From positions 1 through 64,000 of the forward strand of contig CAYJFU010000001.1 in the NCBI GenBank assembly GCA_964369445.1: 64,000 nt of DNA, written 5' to 3'. Numbering within the stretch: position 1 is the stretch's first letter; each line of letters begins with the position of its first letter. The notes beneath the pieces are model-generated. The model saw only the letters and a list, made by a program, of their open reading frames with translations. It searched no databases and was not told where the DNA came from. Shown one piece after another: positions 33,979-41,654 of this stretch. A program made the translations under genes and the position numbers. The DNA is from CAYJBH01 sp964369445. Its GTDB lineage: Bacteria > Bacillota > Clostridia > Oscillospirales > Ruminococcaceae.

Positions 33979-34858
33979 TGCATTCCTCTAATATTTTTTC
34001 ACACAAAAGTGTCATAACAAGCTTTTGGTTCACGTTGCGTCCAAGTGCGTTTTGCGCCTCGTACACTGCGGACACAGCGGCGTTTGCCTGCGGATAACTG
34101 CCACTTAGTGGTGTAAAATCACCCTGTGCGGCGGCACCAAACAGGTGTGCAAGGCACAGTAAAAGGCATTGTACCGCCTGTTTGTCGTCGGTGCCCTTTT
34201 GCACTAACGCAAGCAACAAGCCGTATGCGTCAGACGAAAATGCGCACTGCACCGCCTGCGATGCTCTAAGCAATAGTGAACGCTGTTTTTTTGATGCTAC
34301 AAAACTCTTTAACAGTCCTATTCTACCGCGAAAGGCGCAAAAAAGCAACTGTTTTTCCAAAGGTTGCAATTTTTGTTTGTGCAAAAACTCATTAAAATCG
34401 GCATCGCTTACCGGCGCGAGTGTGTAAACCGCACAACGCGAACGCACCGTCGGCAGTATGTCGGCGGTGCTTTTTGCGGTCAGTACAAACAGTAACCCAT
34501 TTGGGGGTTCTTCCAGTATTTTAAGCAGGGCATTTGCAGAGCTTGCGTTTAGTCGGTGCGCGTCTTTTATAATAACGGCACGACCGACACCGGCGAGCGC
34601 TGTCTCCTGTGAGGCACGTCGCACCTCGCGGATTTTTTCTATCTTAATCTCACCGGAAGCGCCCTCTCCCTCGACGACGGTGAGCTCGGACATGTCCGAG
34701 TGACCGCTGTGCTCCAAAAAAAGCCCTGCCAGTATTTTTGCCGCCACAAACCTACCACAGCCGTCCGGCGCGCATATGAGCGTCGTCCTACCGAGGGTCC
34801 CCTGCTGTTTACGCCGAGCGATGTCCTCTAAAAAGCTGTCATTTCCTAAAAACTGCAT
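33950..34858 (-). CDS. holB: DNA polymerase III delta' subunit
   Basis: This 302-residue protein is the clamp-loader subunit delta'. The P-loop-like segment is TTLICAPDGCGRFVAAKILA (about residues 22-41), the SRC-type motif is VRSRCAVYTLAPVSDADFN, and RLNASSANALLKILEEPPNG is highly typical of the family. The expected zinc-binding cysteines between them are not obvious, as in other delta' homologues. It overlaps darA upstream by one base and ricT downstream by 29 bases. Function is essential DNA replication. Confidence 0.9.
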   Translation of the reverse strand: MQFLGNDSFLEDIARRKQQGTLGRTTLICAPDGCGRFVAAKILAGLFLEHSGHSDMSELTVVEGEGASGEIKIEKIREVRRASQETALAGVGRAVIIKDAHRLNASSANALLKILEEPPNGLLFVLTAKSTADILPTVRSRCAVYTLAPVSDADFNEFLHKQKLQPLEKQLLFCAFRGRIGLLKSFVASKKQRSLLLRASQAVQCAFSSDAYGLLLALVQKGTDDKQAVQCLLLCLAHLFGAAAQGDFTPLSGSYPQANAAVSAVYEAQNALGRNVNQKLVMTLLCEKILEECNVNCNNSRV

Positions 34859-35181
34859 TAAATCTTAATAAACTTCTCCACATTGGTAACGAATATTGTC
34901 GCACCGCCAACCATAACTTCCAGCGGATAGGCGGCCGCTACACCCGGCCCATAAGACGCGCCGCTCGGCACAACCTCGGTGTGCTGTTTTGCACAGCCGG
35001 ATATAATTTCTATAGCCTTATCTACCTTATCATCTTCCGTTACTGTCAGCAACGTTGTGTTTCCGGCCATCAAAAAACCGCCGGAAGTCGCCATGCGTGT
35101 TACAGAAAAACCACCCTTTGTAAGCAGATGTGAGACGGTCCCTGCGTCGTCCTTATTGACAATAGCTGTAATCATTTTCAT
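34858..35181 (-). CDS. darA: Cyclic-di-AMP receptor DarA (PII-like)
   Basis: This 107-residue PII-like protein (DUF970, YaaQ) binds cyclic di-AMP in Bacillus and Listeria. The sequence starts MKMITAIVNKDDAGTVSHLL. It has the loop region GGFSVTRMATSGGFLMAGNT, then LLTVTEDDKVDKAIEIISGC and VMVGGATIFVTNVEKFIKI. Its partners are unknown. The first gene of the darA-holB-ricT operon, it probably has its promoter at 35238-35266. The 5' untranslated region contains a small perfect hairpin at 35209-35228. Confidence 0.93.
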   Translation of the reverse strand: MKMITAIVNKDDAGTVSHLLTKGGFSVTRMATSGGFLMAGNTTLLTVTEDDKVDKAIEIISGCAKQHTEVVPSGASYGPGVAAAYPLEVMVGGATIFVTNVEKFIKI

Positions 35182-35208
35182 AACAAAACCTCATAAATGC
35201 TATGCTAC

Positions 35209-35228
35209 GGATGAGAAAACTCTCATCC
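35209..35228. promoter_or_regulatory. Short perfect hairpin in the darA leader
   Basis: GGATGAGA-AAAC-TCTCATCC has 8-base arms and a 4-base loop and lies 28 bases upstream of the darA start, between it and the promoter. It could affect RNA stability or translation. Confidence 0.4.
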
Positions 35229-35237
35229 ATTACCTAT

Positions 35238-35266
35238 ATTATATACAAAATAGCTATAAAGCGCAA
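35238..35266 (-). promoter_or_regulatory. Promoter of darA-holB-ricT
   Basis: On the minus strand TTGCGC (35266-35261) and TATAAT (35243-35238) are 17 bases apart, about 57 bases upstream of darA. The 385-base gap to deoD otherwise holds only the hairpin at 35461. Confidence 0.5.
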
Positions 35267-35460
35267 GCCGTTACAATGAATTTTATTAATTTTCGTAGGT
35301 TTAACAAAAATTTTATTAAGCATTTTGTTATTTTCAATGTATTGGCCTATTAATTCCGACCATTTGAAAGACGAGTTTTTGCTGTTTACCCTCTGTCTTG
35401 GCTTAGCTAAACTGAAGTATTCAAAAAAAGGGTTAACTTTGTGATGCCTTGAAAAATATT

Positions 35461-35495
35461 CTCGAACAGTCGCCGGTGGCCGGGGACTGTTCGAG
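35461..35495. terminator. Hairpin between deoD and darA
   Basis: CTCGAACAGTC pairs perfectly with GACTGTTCGAG around GCCGGTGGCCGGG. It lies about 70 bases after the deoD stop on the minus strand and probably terminates deoD. Member of the C-rich core hairpin family. Confidence 0.62.
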
Positions 35496-35566
35496 AGAAA
35501 ATTTGCCTACTTGATCTGTTGACCTTGGGGGTAAAACCCCGTCCTACACTCGGTTATCAATACTAT

Positions 35567-36289
35567 TTACATATCCACCGCGGTATTAAGCGCTATCTCC
35601 ATCATGTCGGTAAAGGAGCTTTGACGTTCCTCGCTTGTGGTGCTCTCGCCGGTCAGCAGATGGTCGGATATGGTAAAAAGACCCAGGGCACGCTTTTTGG
35701 CAAATGCCGCATTCATATAAAGCGCTGCACTTTCCATCTCGACACACAGTATACCTAGGTTTGCAAAGCGTGCTGCATATTCAGGCGAGGCATTGTAGAA
35801 TATATCGGAGGAGTAGACGTTGCCGACACGATAAGACACACCTTGCTTTTTTGTGTGCTCCACGGCGGTGCTGAGCAAGTCAAAGTCCGCAATGGGGGCA
35901 AAGGTGCCGGGCAGTCGATACTGTGACACGTAGTTTGACTCGGTACTGGCGCCCATCGCAAGCACAACGTCGCGTATTTTAACCTCTTCACTCATACCAC
36001 CTGCCGTGCCGACGCGTATGATGTTCTGCACGTCGTAAAAGTTGAAAAGCTCATACGAGTAGATGCCGATGGACGGCATACCCATGCCGCTACCCATGAC
36101 CGAGACGGATTTGCCTTTATACTTGCCGGTATAACCCAGCATACCGCGCACCTCGTTAAAGCAGACCGCTTCGCTTAAAAAGTTCTCGGCAATAAACTTT
36201 GCGCGCAAAGGGTCTCCCGGCATAAGTACCGTAGGTGCTACATCCCCGAGTTTTGCGCTTATGTGGGCGGTGGGTGTTTTGTTGCTCAT
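35567..36289 (-). CDS. deoD: Purine-nucleoside phosphorylase, DeoD type
   Basis: DeoD splits purine nucleosides with phosphate to base and (deoxy)ribose-1-phosphate. The 240-residue protein has the hexameric DeoD pattern: HISAKLGDVAPTVLMPGDPL, VMGSGMGMPSIGIYSYELF, IIRVGTAGGMSEEVKIRD and the substrate segment CVEMESAALYMNAAFA. The catalytic Asp is in FTISDHLLTGE. AGGAGG lies before the ATG. It is divergent from the aquaporin gene. Confidence 0.96.
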   Translation of the reverse strand: MSNKTPTAHISAKLGDVAPTVLMPGDPLRAKFIAENFLSEAVCFNEVRGMLGYTGKYKGKSVSVMGSGMGMPSIGIYSYELFNFYDVQNIIRVGTAGGMSEEVKIRDVVLAMGASTESNYVSQYRLPGTFAPIADFDLLSTAVEHTKKQGVSYRVGNVYSSDIFYNASPEYAARFANLGILCVEMESAALYMNAAFAKKRALGLFTISDHLLTGESTTSEERQSSFTDMMEIALNTAVDM

Positions 36290-36313
36290 TTTTCTTCCTC
36301 CTTAATTTATTAC

Positions 36314-36341
36314 TTGTAATTTTCGTTTATTTTGATATAAT
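36314..36341 (+). promoter_or_regulatory. Promoter of the aquaporin gene
   Basis: TTGTAA (36314-36319) and TATAAT (36336-36341) are 16 bases apart. Downstream, GTTGACA (36355-36361) and TGTCAAC (36385-36391) form an inverted repeat that may be an operator. The stretch TTGGATAGTGTTGACA also resembles the end of the palindrome at 55327. Confidence 0.55.
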
Positions 36342-36431
36342 TAGCTTGGATAGTGTTGACACAAGTTGATTCAATTGCTTAAGTTGTCAACAGTGAGAAC
36401 CATTCACTTAAAAGTCATCGGAGATGCACAT

Positions 36432-37169
36432 ATGATTACACTTGTGTCGGAATTTTTGGCTACACTCTTATTTGTGTTGCTCGGTCTTGGCATAGCCGCC
36501 CTTGGTGGTGCGACGGCCGGAACGCTCGGTGTGGCACTGAGTTTCGGCGTTGCTCTTTTTGTGGCACTGCTGATGTTCGGCAAAGGGCTCGCGGTTACCG
36601 CAAACCCTGCGCTCAGCCTTGCGCTTGCCGTCAACCGAACCATAAACTTTAAGTCGTTTTTGCTGTCCGTGGTAGGACAGTTTGCCGGTGCGCTGGTCGG
36701 TGGGTTGCTTGTTGTGCTTGTTGTGCAGTCGACGGGGCTTGGCGGTGTCGCGTACACAGGGCTTGCACAAAACGGATATTTCGAGCTGTCACCTGCGCGG
36801 CTTTCCATGCCGATGACTATAGCGATAGAGGTTGTGCTCTCCTTCTTTTTGGCATTTTCGTATTGCGGCGCAAAAAAGCGCGAGGACAACAGTGTTGTTA
36901 TTGCGGCAACACAGGGCTTGCTGTTTTTTGTGTGTTACATGCTGCTGATACCGCTGGACGGCGGCGGTTTAAATCCGGCGCGCAGTCTTGCAAGCAACCT
37001 GTTTTACGGCGGCGATTATCTGTCACAGGTGTGGCTGTTTATAGCGGCACCACTTGTCGGTGGTCTCTTAGCAGGCCTCTTTACAATGACACGTAAACAA
37101 CCCCCTGTCGAGCAGGAAACGGAGGACGAGGACGAGATACCTGCACCACGTAAAAAAAGCCTTAGGTGA
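36432..37169 (+). CDS. MIP-family channel (aquaporin/glycerol facilitator)
   Basis: This 245-residue protein has six membrane segments and both NPA loops: the first in TANPALSLALAVNRTINF (about residues 56-73), the second in GGGLNPARSLASNLFYGG. It is a water or small-neutral-solute channel; the sequence does not decide between aquaporin and glycerol types. I choose ATG 36432, because GGAG lies 8 bases upstream; an earlier in-frame ATG at 36366 would add 22 residues unlike the family. The C-terminus is a highly acidic tail, ETEDEDEIPAPRKKSLR. Confidence 0.9.
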   Translation: MITLVSEFLATLLFVLLGLGIAALGGATAGTLGVALSFGVALFVALLMFGKGLAVTANPALSLALAVNRTINFKSFLLSVVGQFAGALVGGLLVVLVVQSTGLGGVAYTGLAQNGYFELSPARLSMPMTIAIEVVLSFFLAFSYCGAKKREDNSVVIAATQGLLFFVCYMLLIPLDGGGLNPARSLASNLFYGGDYLSQVWLFIAAPLVGGLLAGLFTMTRKQPPVEQETEDEDEIPAPRKKSLR

Positions 37170-37240
37170 TACTATCTAATAATAGCTTTAATAATTATTT
37201 TTGTCAAGGTCGTTCCTAATAGGCGATAAACTCAATGATG

Positions 37241-37287
37241 TGTTTTTAATAGCTCCCCCGCCGAAGGCGTGGGAGCTATTAAAAACA
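37241..37287. terminator. C-rich core hairpin after the aquaporin gene
   Basis: TGTTTTTAATAGCTCCC pairs with GGGAGCTATTAAAAACA around CCCGCCGAAGGCGT, with A/T tracts that allow termination in both directions. Confidence 0.72.
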
Positions 37288-37338
37288 ATTAGCATCGAAT
37301 TAACACGGTTGCAAAAATCTGCAAATTCTGTTACAATA

Positions 37339-37497
37339 TAGTTGTTCGACTTAAAAAAACGACACAAGATTTCCATGCGGAAATTTCGCCTGTCAACGCG
37401 TAAAATTGAGTGATGCTTTGTGCATCGCGATTGACGCTGGCGAAGATAGACGTTATCTCTACCCGGAAGGTGTTGTGGGTTTCATGTTGAATGACTA
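37339..37497. repeat. Family A palindromic element, copy 4 (159 bp, TA-flanked)
   Basis: The left end TAGTTGTTCGACTTAAAAAA and the right end TTTCATGTTGAATGACTA are inverted repeats with TA outside each. GCGGAAATTTCGCCTGTCAA and the centre GTGATGCTTTGTGCATCGC fold back as in the copy inside hicA, and GATTGACGCTGGCGAAGATA is shared. It is nearly the same length as that copy (157 bp). It lies just upstream of hisH. Confidence 0.8.
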
Positions 37498-37529
37498 TAT
37501 AACACAGGTATTATAATAAAGAGGAAATT

Positions 37530-38132
37530 ATGATAGCAGTAATAGATTACAAGGCGGGCAATGCCCCGAGCGTACGCTGTGCACTGGACAGGCTTGGCAT
37601 CGAGTCAAAGCTGTGCGCTACACCCGAACAGTTGCAGGGCGCGACGCACATAATACTGCCCGGTGTAGGCAGTGCCGGCGCGACAATGACATCTCTTGCA
37701 GATAGTGGCTTTATCGAGGTACTGGGTGAGATGGTGGTTAAAAATCATCTGCCGTTTTTGGGTGTTTGTGTCGGTATGCAGATACTTTTTGAGCACAGCG
37801 AGGAAGAGGATGCAACCTGCCTTGGGTGGCTTGCCGGCGATGTAAAGCGCTTTACCGGTGAAGATTTGCGCATACCGCAGATGGGATGGAACAACGTCAG
37901 CTTTGTCAAGGACACCCCATTTGAGGCGAAAGACGACTACTTTTATTTTGTCAACAGTTACCATGTCTGCCCGAATACGGACACCGATGTGTGGGCTGTG
38001 GCAAACTACGGCGGTGGTTTTGTGGCGGCGGTCAATCGCGATAACATATACGGCACTCAGTTCCACATCGAAAAGAGCGGCGAGGCCGGACTTGCGCTGT
38101 TGAAAGGTTTTTGTGCTACAAATGCAACCTAA
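37530..38132 (+). CDS. hisH: HisH-like glutamine amidotransferase
   Basis: HisH releases ammonia from glutamine for HisF. The 200-residue protein has an intact class I triad: Cys80 in LGVCVGMQILFEH, and His and Glu in YGTQFHIEKSGE. The usual Pro of FHPEKS is Ile here. The N-terminal motif is YKAGNAPSVRCALD instead of the common YGMGNLRSV, and the loop PGVGSAGATM is present. GAGG precedes the ATG. The HisF-like gene follows after 73 bases. No other histidine gene is present, which is unusual for a pathway normally encoded as an operon. See the HisF-like entry for the altered active site. Confidence 0.85.
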   Translation: MIAVIDYKAGNAPSVRCALDRLGIESKLCATPEQLQGATHIILPGVGSAGATMTSLADSGFIEVLGEMVVKNHLPFLGVCVGMQILFEHSEEEDATCLGWLAGDVKRFTGEDLRIPQMGWNNVSFVKDTPFEAKDDYFYFVNSYHVCPNTDTDVWAVANYGGGFVAAVNRDNIYGTQFHIEKSGEAGLALLKGFCATNAT

Positions 38133-38205
38133 AAGCTGCAAATGGCTTGTCTATTTGGGGTTGTCGCACTAAAGACAATTTTCACACGGATTAAAGGAGA
38201 TACAC

Positions 38206-39003
38206 ATGCTTACTAAAAGACTTATTGCATGCTTTGACATTGTAAACGGTATGGTGACAAAGGCGCAAAAGTTTCAGGATAATATAGACGTTGCACCTGC
38301 GCGCGAGCTTGCCGGTGCCATGTATGACGGCGGTGTCGACGAGATAATTTTTTACGACATAAAGGCGAGCGCCGAAAAGCGCCGCATCGACCTTGTGACG
38401 GTTAAACAGGTTGCCGAGCGCGTTTTTGTACCTTTCACCGTCGGCGGCGGCATCAAGACACTTGATGACATGTACGACACGTTAAAAGCCGGTGCGGAAA
38501 AGATAAGCGTCGACAGCATGGCGGTGCGCAACCCCGAAATAATCACGCAGGGCGCAAAGGCGTTCGGAAGTCAGTGCATAGTGCTGTCCACGCAGGTAAA
38601 GCGCGGTGGTGTCAGCGAGCGCATACCGAGCGGTTATGAGGTTTTTATCGACGGTGCGGCGGTTGCAACGGGACTTGATGCGCTCGAGTGGGTTTTGCGC
38701 GGTCAGGAGCTTGGTGCCGGTGAGGTCTGCCTTAACAGCATAGACAATGACGGCATGGTAAGCGGCTACGATCTTGACATAACAAAGAGGGCGGCAGAGA
38801 TGCTACGCATACCGCTTATCGCCTCGGGTGGTGCCGGCAAGCCGGAGCATCTGAGCGACCTGTTTTTACAGACACAGGCGCAAGCTTGCATCATAAGCAG
38901 TATGTTATACTCACCGCGACTGCCAAAAAACTACACGATAGAGGAGCTTAAGTCGCACCTTGCGGATAAAGGTGTTAACGTGCGCCCCTATAGTGTGCGA
39001 TGA
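38206..39003 (+). CDS. hisF: HisF-like cyclase with altered catalytic residue
   Basis: This 265-residue protein has the HisF barrel: IACFDIVNGMVTKAQKF, FYDIKASAEKR, FTVGGGIKTLDDMYDTL, CLNSIDNDGMVSGYDLD and PLIASGGAGKPEHLSDLF. Asp11 is kept. The second catalytic Asp of HisF (Asp130 in Thermotoga, in the AIDAKR motif) is Gln130 here, in VLSTQVKRGG. Other substrate-site positions differ too: SVDSMAV for SINTAAV, FYDIKAS for FLDITAS, and DNDGM for DRDGT. This may be an inactive, diverged or re-purposed cyclase. AAAGGAG precedes the ATG. The stop overlaps trmFO by 4 bases. The gene symbol reflects the family only. Confidence 0.82.
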   Translation: MLTKRLIACFDIVNGMVTKAQKFQDNIDVAPARELAGAMYDGGVDEIIFYDIKASAEKRRIDLVTVKQVAERVFVPFTVGGGIKTLDDMYDTLKAGAEKISVDSMAVRNPEIITQGAKAFGSQCIVLSTQVKRGGVSERIPSGYEVFIDGAAVATGLDALEWVLRGQELGAGEVCLNSIDNDGMVSGYDLDITKRAAEMLRIPLIASGGAGKPEHLSDLFLQTQAQACIISSMLYSPRLPKNYTIEELKSHLADKGVNVRPYSVR

Positions 39004-40307
39004 TGAGCGTTAATATTGTCGGCGCAGGTCTTGCCGGTTGCGAGGCCGCGCTTTATCTTGCAAAACAAGGAATAAAGGTAAATCTTTACGAGCAAAAAAC
39101 AATACATCGCTCCGCCGCGCACAGCACCGACCTGCCGGCGGAACTTGTCTGCTCCAACTCTTTCGGTGCTTTTCGTGAAAACAGCGCAAGCGGACTGCTC
39201 AAAAAGGAGATAACGCTTTTGGGTGGCAGTCTGTTTGACATCGCCCACAGTGTCAGCGTTCCGGCAGGCGGTGCGCTTGCGGTACAGCGCGACGATTTTT
39301 CCGCCGCTGTCAATTCGGCACTGCAACAACAGCCGAACATACTGCTTATCCGTGAGCGCGTCGACAACATTGAGGACATTGCAAACAGCGGTTTGACGAT
39401 GGTCGCCACCGGCCCCATGACCGACGGCGCTTTCGCGGACTCGCTGTTTGAACTTATTGGAGGCAACCTGTCCTACTACGATGCGGCGGCACCTATCGTG
39501 ACGGCGGACAGCCTTGATAAACAGCACTGTTTCAGTGCATCGCGGTACGGGCGCGGCACCGACGACTACATCAACTGCCCTATGACGCGCGAGCAATATT
39601 ACGATTTTGTGCAGGCTTTGCTGGATGCCGAGCGCGCGCTTGTGCACGACTTTGACAAGGTCTACGAGGGCTGTATGCCGGTGGAGGTGCTTGCCTCACG
39701 CGGTGTGGACAGCCTGCGTTTCGGCCCACTTAAACCGGTGGGACTAATCGACCCCTCGACCGACAAGCGTCCATTTGCCAACCTACAACTGCGTAAGGAG
39801 GACACGGGCGGACGGCTTTTGAACCTTGTGGGTTTTCAGACAAACCTCAAGTTTGGCGAACAGCGCCGAGTGTTCGGCATGATACCGGCGCTTAGCGGTG
39901 CGGAATACGTGCGGTATGGTGTCATGCACCGCAACAGTTTTATAAATTCACCGCAGGTGCTAAACGCTGATCTGTCACTAAAAAGCCATCCCGACATTAT
40001 ACTTTGCGGCGGCATAACCGGCTTTGAGGGTTACAGCGAGTCGGTGGCGTGCGGTTTGCTTGCGGCGCGCTTTGTGCACGCACGGCTAAACGGCAAGCCG
40101 ATAACACACCCGCCGTTTGAAACGATGTGCGGTGGACTGTTGCGCCACATATTGACCGAGAGCAAAGACTTTCAGCCACAGGGTGCGGCTATGGGTTTAC
40201 TGCCACCGCTACCCGAGCGCATCAAAGACAAACAGTTGCGCTACTCAGCGGTTGCAAATCGTGCACTGGAGGCACTTCGTCTGTATATCAATGCCGGTGC
40301 CGAATAA
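39000..40307 (+). CDS. trmFO: Methylenetetrahydrofolate-tRNA-(uracil-5-)-methyltransferase TrmFO
   Basis: TrmFO uses FAD and methylenetetrahydrofolate to make 5-methyluridine at position 54 of tRNA. The 435-residue protein starts with the FAD-binding VNIVGAGLAGCEAALYLAKQG. Family-specific stretches are DLPAELVCSNSFGAFRENSA, CFSASRYGRGTDDYINCPMT and FEGCMPVE-type YEGCMPVEVLASRGVDSLRF, ending with GGITGFEGYSESVACGLLAA. Two ATG codons overlap the hisF stop. Length is normal. It is probably translated from the hisHF transcript. Confidence 0.96.
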   Translation: MMSVNIVGAGLAGCEAALYLAKQGIKVNLYEQKTIHRSAAHSTDLPAELVCSNSFGAFRENSASGLLKKEITLLGGSLFDIAHSVSVPAGGALAVQRDDFSAAVNSALQQQPNILLIRERVDNIEDIANSGLTMVATGPMTDGAFADSLFELIGGNLSYYDAAAPIVTADSLDKQHCFSASRYGRGTDDYINCPMTREQYYDFVQALLDAERALVHDFDKVYEGCMPVEVLASRGVDSLRFGPLKPVGLIDPSTDKRPFANLQLRKEDTGGRLLNLVGFQTNLKFGEQRRVFGMIPALSGAEYVRYGVMHRNSFINSPQVLNADLSLKSHPDIILCGGITGFEGYSESVACGLLAARFVHARLNGKPITHPPFETMCGGLLRHILTESKDFQPQGAAMGLLPPLPERIKDKQLRYSAVANRALEALRLYINAGAE

Positions 40308-40331
40308 AAGTCAACATTTTAAAGGAAATAC

Positions 40332-40378
40332 TCCCGATTACCTACCCCCCGCCGATGGCGGATGGTAGGTAATCGGGA
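40332..40378. terminator. C-rich core hairpin after trmFO
   Basis: TCCCGATTACCTAC pairs perfectly with GTAGGTAATCGGGA around CCCCCGCCGATGGCGGATG. It lies 25 bases after trmFO. A broken relative (GCATTTCTTATCCGCACCCGG) follows at about 40421. Confidence 0.72.
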
Positions 40379-40445
40379 AAAATAATAGTACGCAATAGGA
40401 AGTTAATTCAGTAGCAACCTGCATTTCTTATCCGCACCCGGAATA

Positions 40446-40586
40446 AAGGCTTTGTTAATTTATAGTCAATTAACTTGAAATCCAATTATCACCCGTTCAT
40501 TCCTCCCCACCTTCGGCGGGGAGGAATGAACGGAAAGAAAAACGCTTGTGGTTTCGGGTTTACTGTGATATTTCAAACATTTTAAC
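40446..40586 (-). repeat. Family C repeat, copy 3, reverse orientation, with hairpin
   Basis: The complement of this stretch matches the copy at 42960 almost throughout: AAAGGCTTTGTTAATTTA at the left, the hairpin CCGTTCATTCCTCCCC / GGGGAGGAATGAACGG (40493-40533), AAAGAAAAACGCTTGTGG, and TTTACTGTGATATTTCAAAC at the right. It also contains TATAGTCAATTAACTTGAAA, which looks like the left end of a family A element. Confidence 0.72.
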
Positions 40587-40621
40587 CTAACAGTGCCGGA
40601 ATAAATACAAGGAGAAAGTCT

Positions 40622-41242
40622 ATGACCTGTTACATTGTAGCGGCTATGCCGACATGCGTTGAAATAGCGCCGCAAGAGGACGACTTTGTCATTGCTGTCG
40701 ATGGCGGTTTTGCACAGCTTAAAGGGTTGCGCGCCGATGCTGTACTCGGTGACTTTGACTCGCTCGGCTACACACCGCACGGCGACAACGTGCTGACCTA
40801 CGCCAAAGAAAAGGACGACACCGACACCATGCTGGCGGTAAAACTCGGCATGGAAAAAGGGTATCGTCACTTTGTCATTGTTGGGGGTATCGGTGGCAGA
40901 TTTTGCCACACCTTCGCAAACATCCAAACGCTCGCCTATATAGTTGAGCGTGGCGGCAGTGCCACACTTGTCGGTGACGACACACGCATGACGGTAATAA
41001 AAAACGACACCCTGCACCTGCCGCAAAAGGCAGAGGGCATCGTGTCGGTGTTCGCCTACAGCGGTGCGGCGCAAGGGGTGAGCATCAACGGTCTCAAATA
41101 CGAGGTGCAAAACGCACAGCTGGTGCCCGACCTACCGCTCGGTGTCAGCAACGAGTTTTGCGGAAAACCTGCGGTTATCGAGGTTAAACACGGGATGTTG
41201 CTTATAGTAGTCAGTTTTGCTCCGCAAGATAATCAAGGCTAA
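40622..41242 (+). CDS. Thiamine pyrophosphokinase
   Basis: This 206-residue enzyme transfers pyrophosphate from ATP to thiamine. The family motifs are VIAVDGGFAQLKGLRADAVL and GDFDSLGY. The segment EKDDTDTMLAVKLGMEKGYR contains the conserved DxTD, followed by GGIGGRFCHTFANIQTLAYI. The C-terminal beta domain includes GIVSVFAYSGAAQGVSINGL. AAGGAG lies before the ATG. No thiamine riboswitch was seen upstream; the gap holds repeats. Its 3' end overlaps the convergent XRE gene by 32 bases. Confidence 0.93.
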   Translation: MTCYIVAAMPTCVEIAPQEDDFVIAVDGGFAQLKGLRADAVLGDFDSLGYTPHGDNVLTYAKEKDDTDTMLAVKLGMEKGYRHFVIVGGIGGRFCHTFANIQTLAYIVERGGSATLVGDDTRMTVIKNDTLHLPQKAEGIVSVFAYSGAAQGVSINGLKYEVQNAQLVPDLPLGVSNEFCGKPAVIEVKHGMLLIVVSFAPQDNQG

Positions 41243-41408
41243 CGTTGTGATACCGTGCAATGAGCACAGCGATGTTCAAAGGGATCTCACGCTCACCGCT
41301 CTCATAGCGGACATATGTCGTTTTGTGCATGTGCAACAGTGCCGACATCTCCGCCTGTGACAGGTCTGCATCCTCTCTTAAATCGCGTATACGCGGATAG
41401 CAACCCAA
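41211..41408 (-). CDS. Small XRE-family regulator (TTG start)
   Basis: This 65-residue helix-turn-helix protein contains IRDLREDADLSQAEMSALLH and MHKTTYVRYESGEREIPLNI, ending LIARYHNVSLDYLAEQN. GAGGTG lies 4 bases before a TTG codon, which I take as the start. The first half is very close to the XRE protein at 15811 (LRDLREDADLSQ). It is divergent from a small broken gene at 41468, with a palindrome at 41435-41450. Its end overlaps the thiamine pyrophosphokinase gene. Confidence 0.8.
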   Translation of the reverse strand: MGCYPRIRDLREDADLSQAEMSALLHMHKTTYVRYESGEREIPLNIAVLIARYHNVSLDYLAEQN

Positions 41409-41434
41409 AATTCACCTCTTTTTTATTGACATTG

Positions 41435-41450
41435 TACACCGTGTGGTGTA
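41435..41450. promoter_or_regulatory. Palindromic operator candidate beside the XRE gene
   Basis: TACACC-GTGT-GGTGTA is a perfect inverted repeat in the 59-base divergent gap between the XRE gene and the small broken gene, the same arrangement as at 15722 and 57217. Confidence 0.6.
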
Positions 41451-41467
41451 TTAAAAATAGGTGACTT

Positions 41468-41647
41468 ATGATAAAATGTGAAAGTGACTAATGCCTGTAT
41501 TACAAAGATGAACATTGTGTATTTGATGAAATCAAAATAAATTACATAGGTATGTGTGACAGCTATATCTTTCCCAATATCCCCGACGAAGACATGGTAT
41601 ATTACAAGACATTGACCTTTGAGCGGTGGGCAAAGGACTGTCCTTAA
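41468..41647 (+). pseudogene. Small Cys-containing gene divergent from XRE, with in-frame stop
   Basis: AGGTGA precedes ATG 41468. The frame reads MIKCESD, then TAA (41489-41491), then CLYYKDEHCVFDEIKINYIG and MCDSYIFPNIPDEDMVYYKT, ending at 41647. Without the stop it would be a protein of about 59 residues with four cysteines in two spaced pairs, perhaps metal-binding. I do not recognise a named family. The stop makes it a likely pseudogene, unless translation starts further downstream. It is the divergent partner of the XRE gene at 41211. Confidence 0.5.
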
Positions 41648-41654
41648 ACCATTA

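Noticed and set aside
37530..39003. Part of a complete histidine operon
   Set aside because: Neighbours are an aquaporin gene, a repeat element and trmFO. No hisA, hisB, hisD, hisG or hisI is present within the window.
40308..40621. Thiamine riboswitch before the thiamine pyrophosphokinase gene
   Set aside because: The gap is filled by two hairpin repeats and shows none of the conserved TPP-aptamer blocks.
41489..41491. Recoded TAA in the small gene at 41468
   Set aside because: Surrounding genes use TAA as a normal stop, and there is no phage context or suppressor evidence. A nonsense mutation is simpler.
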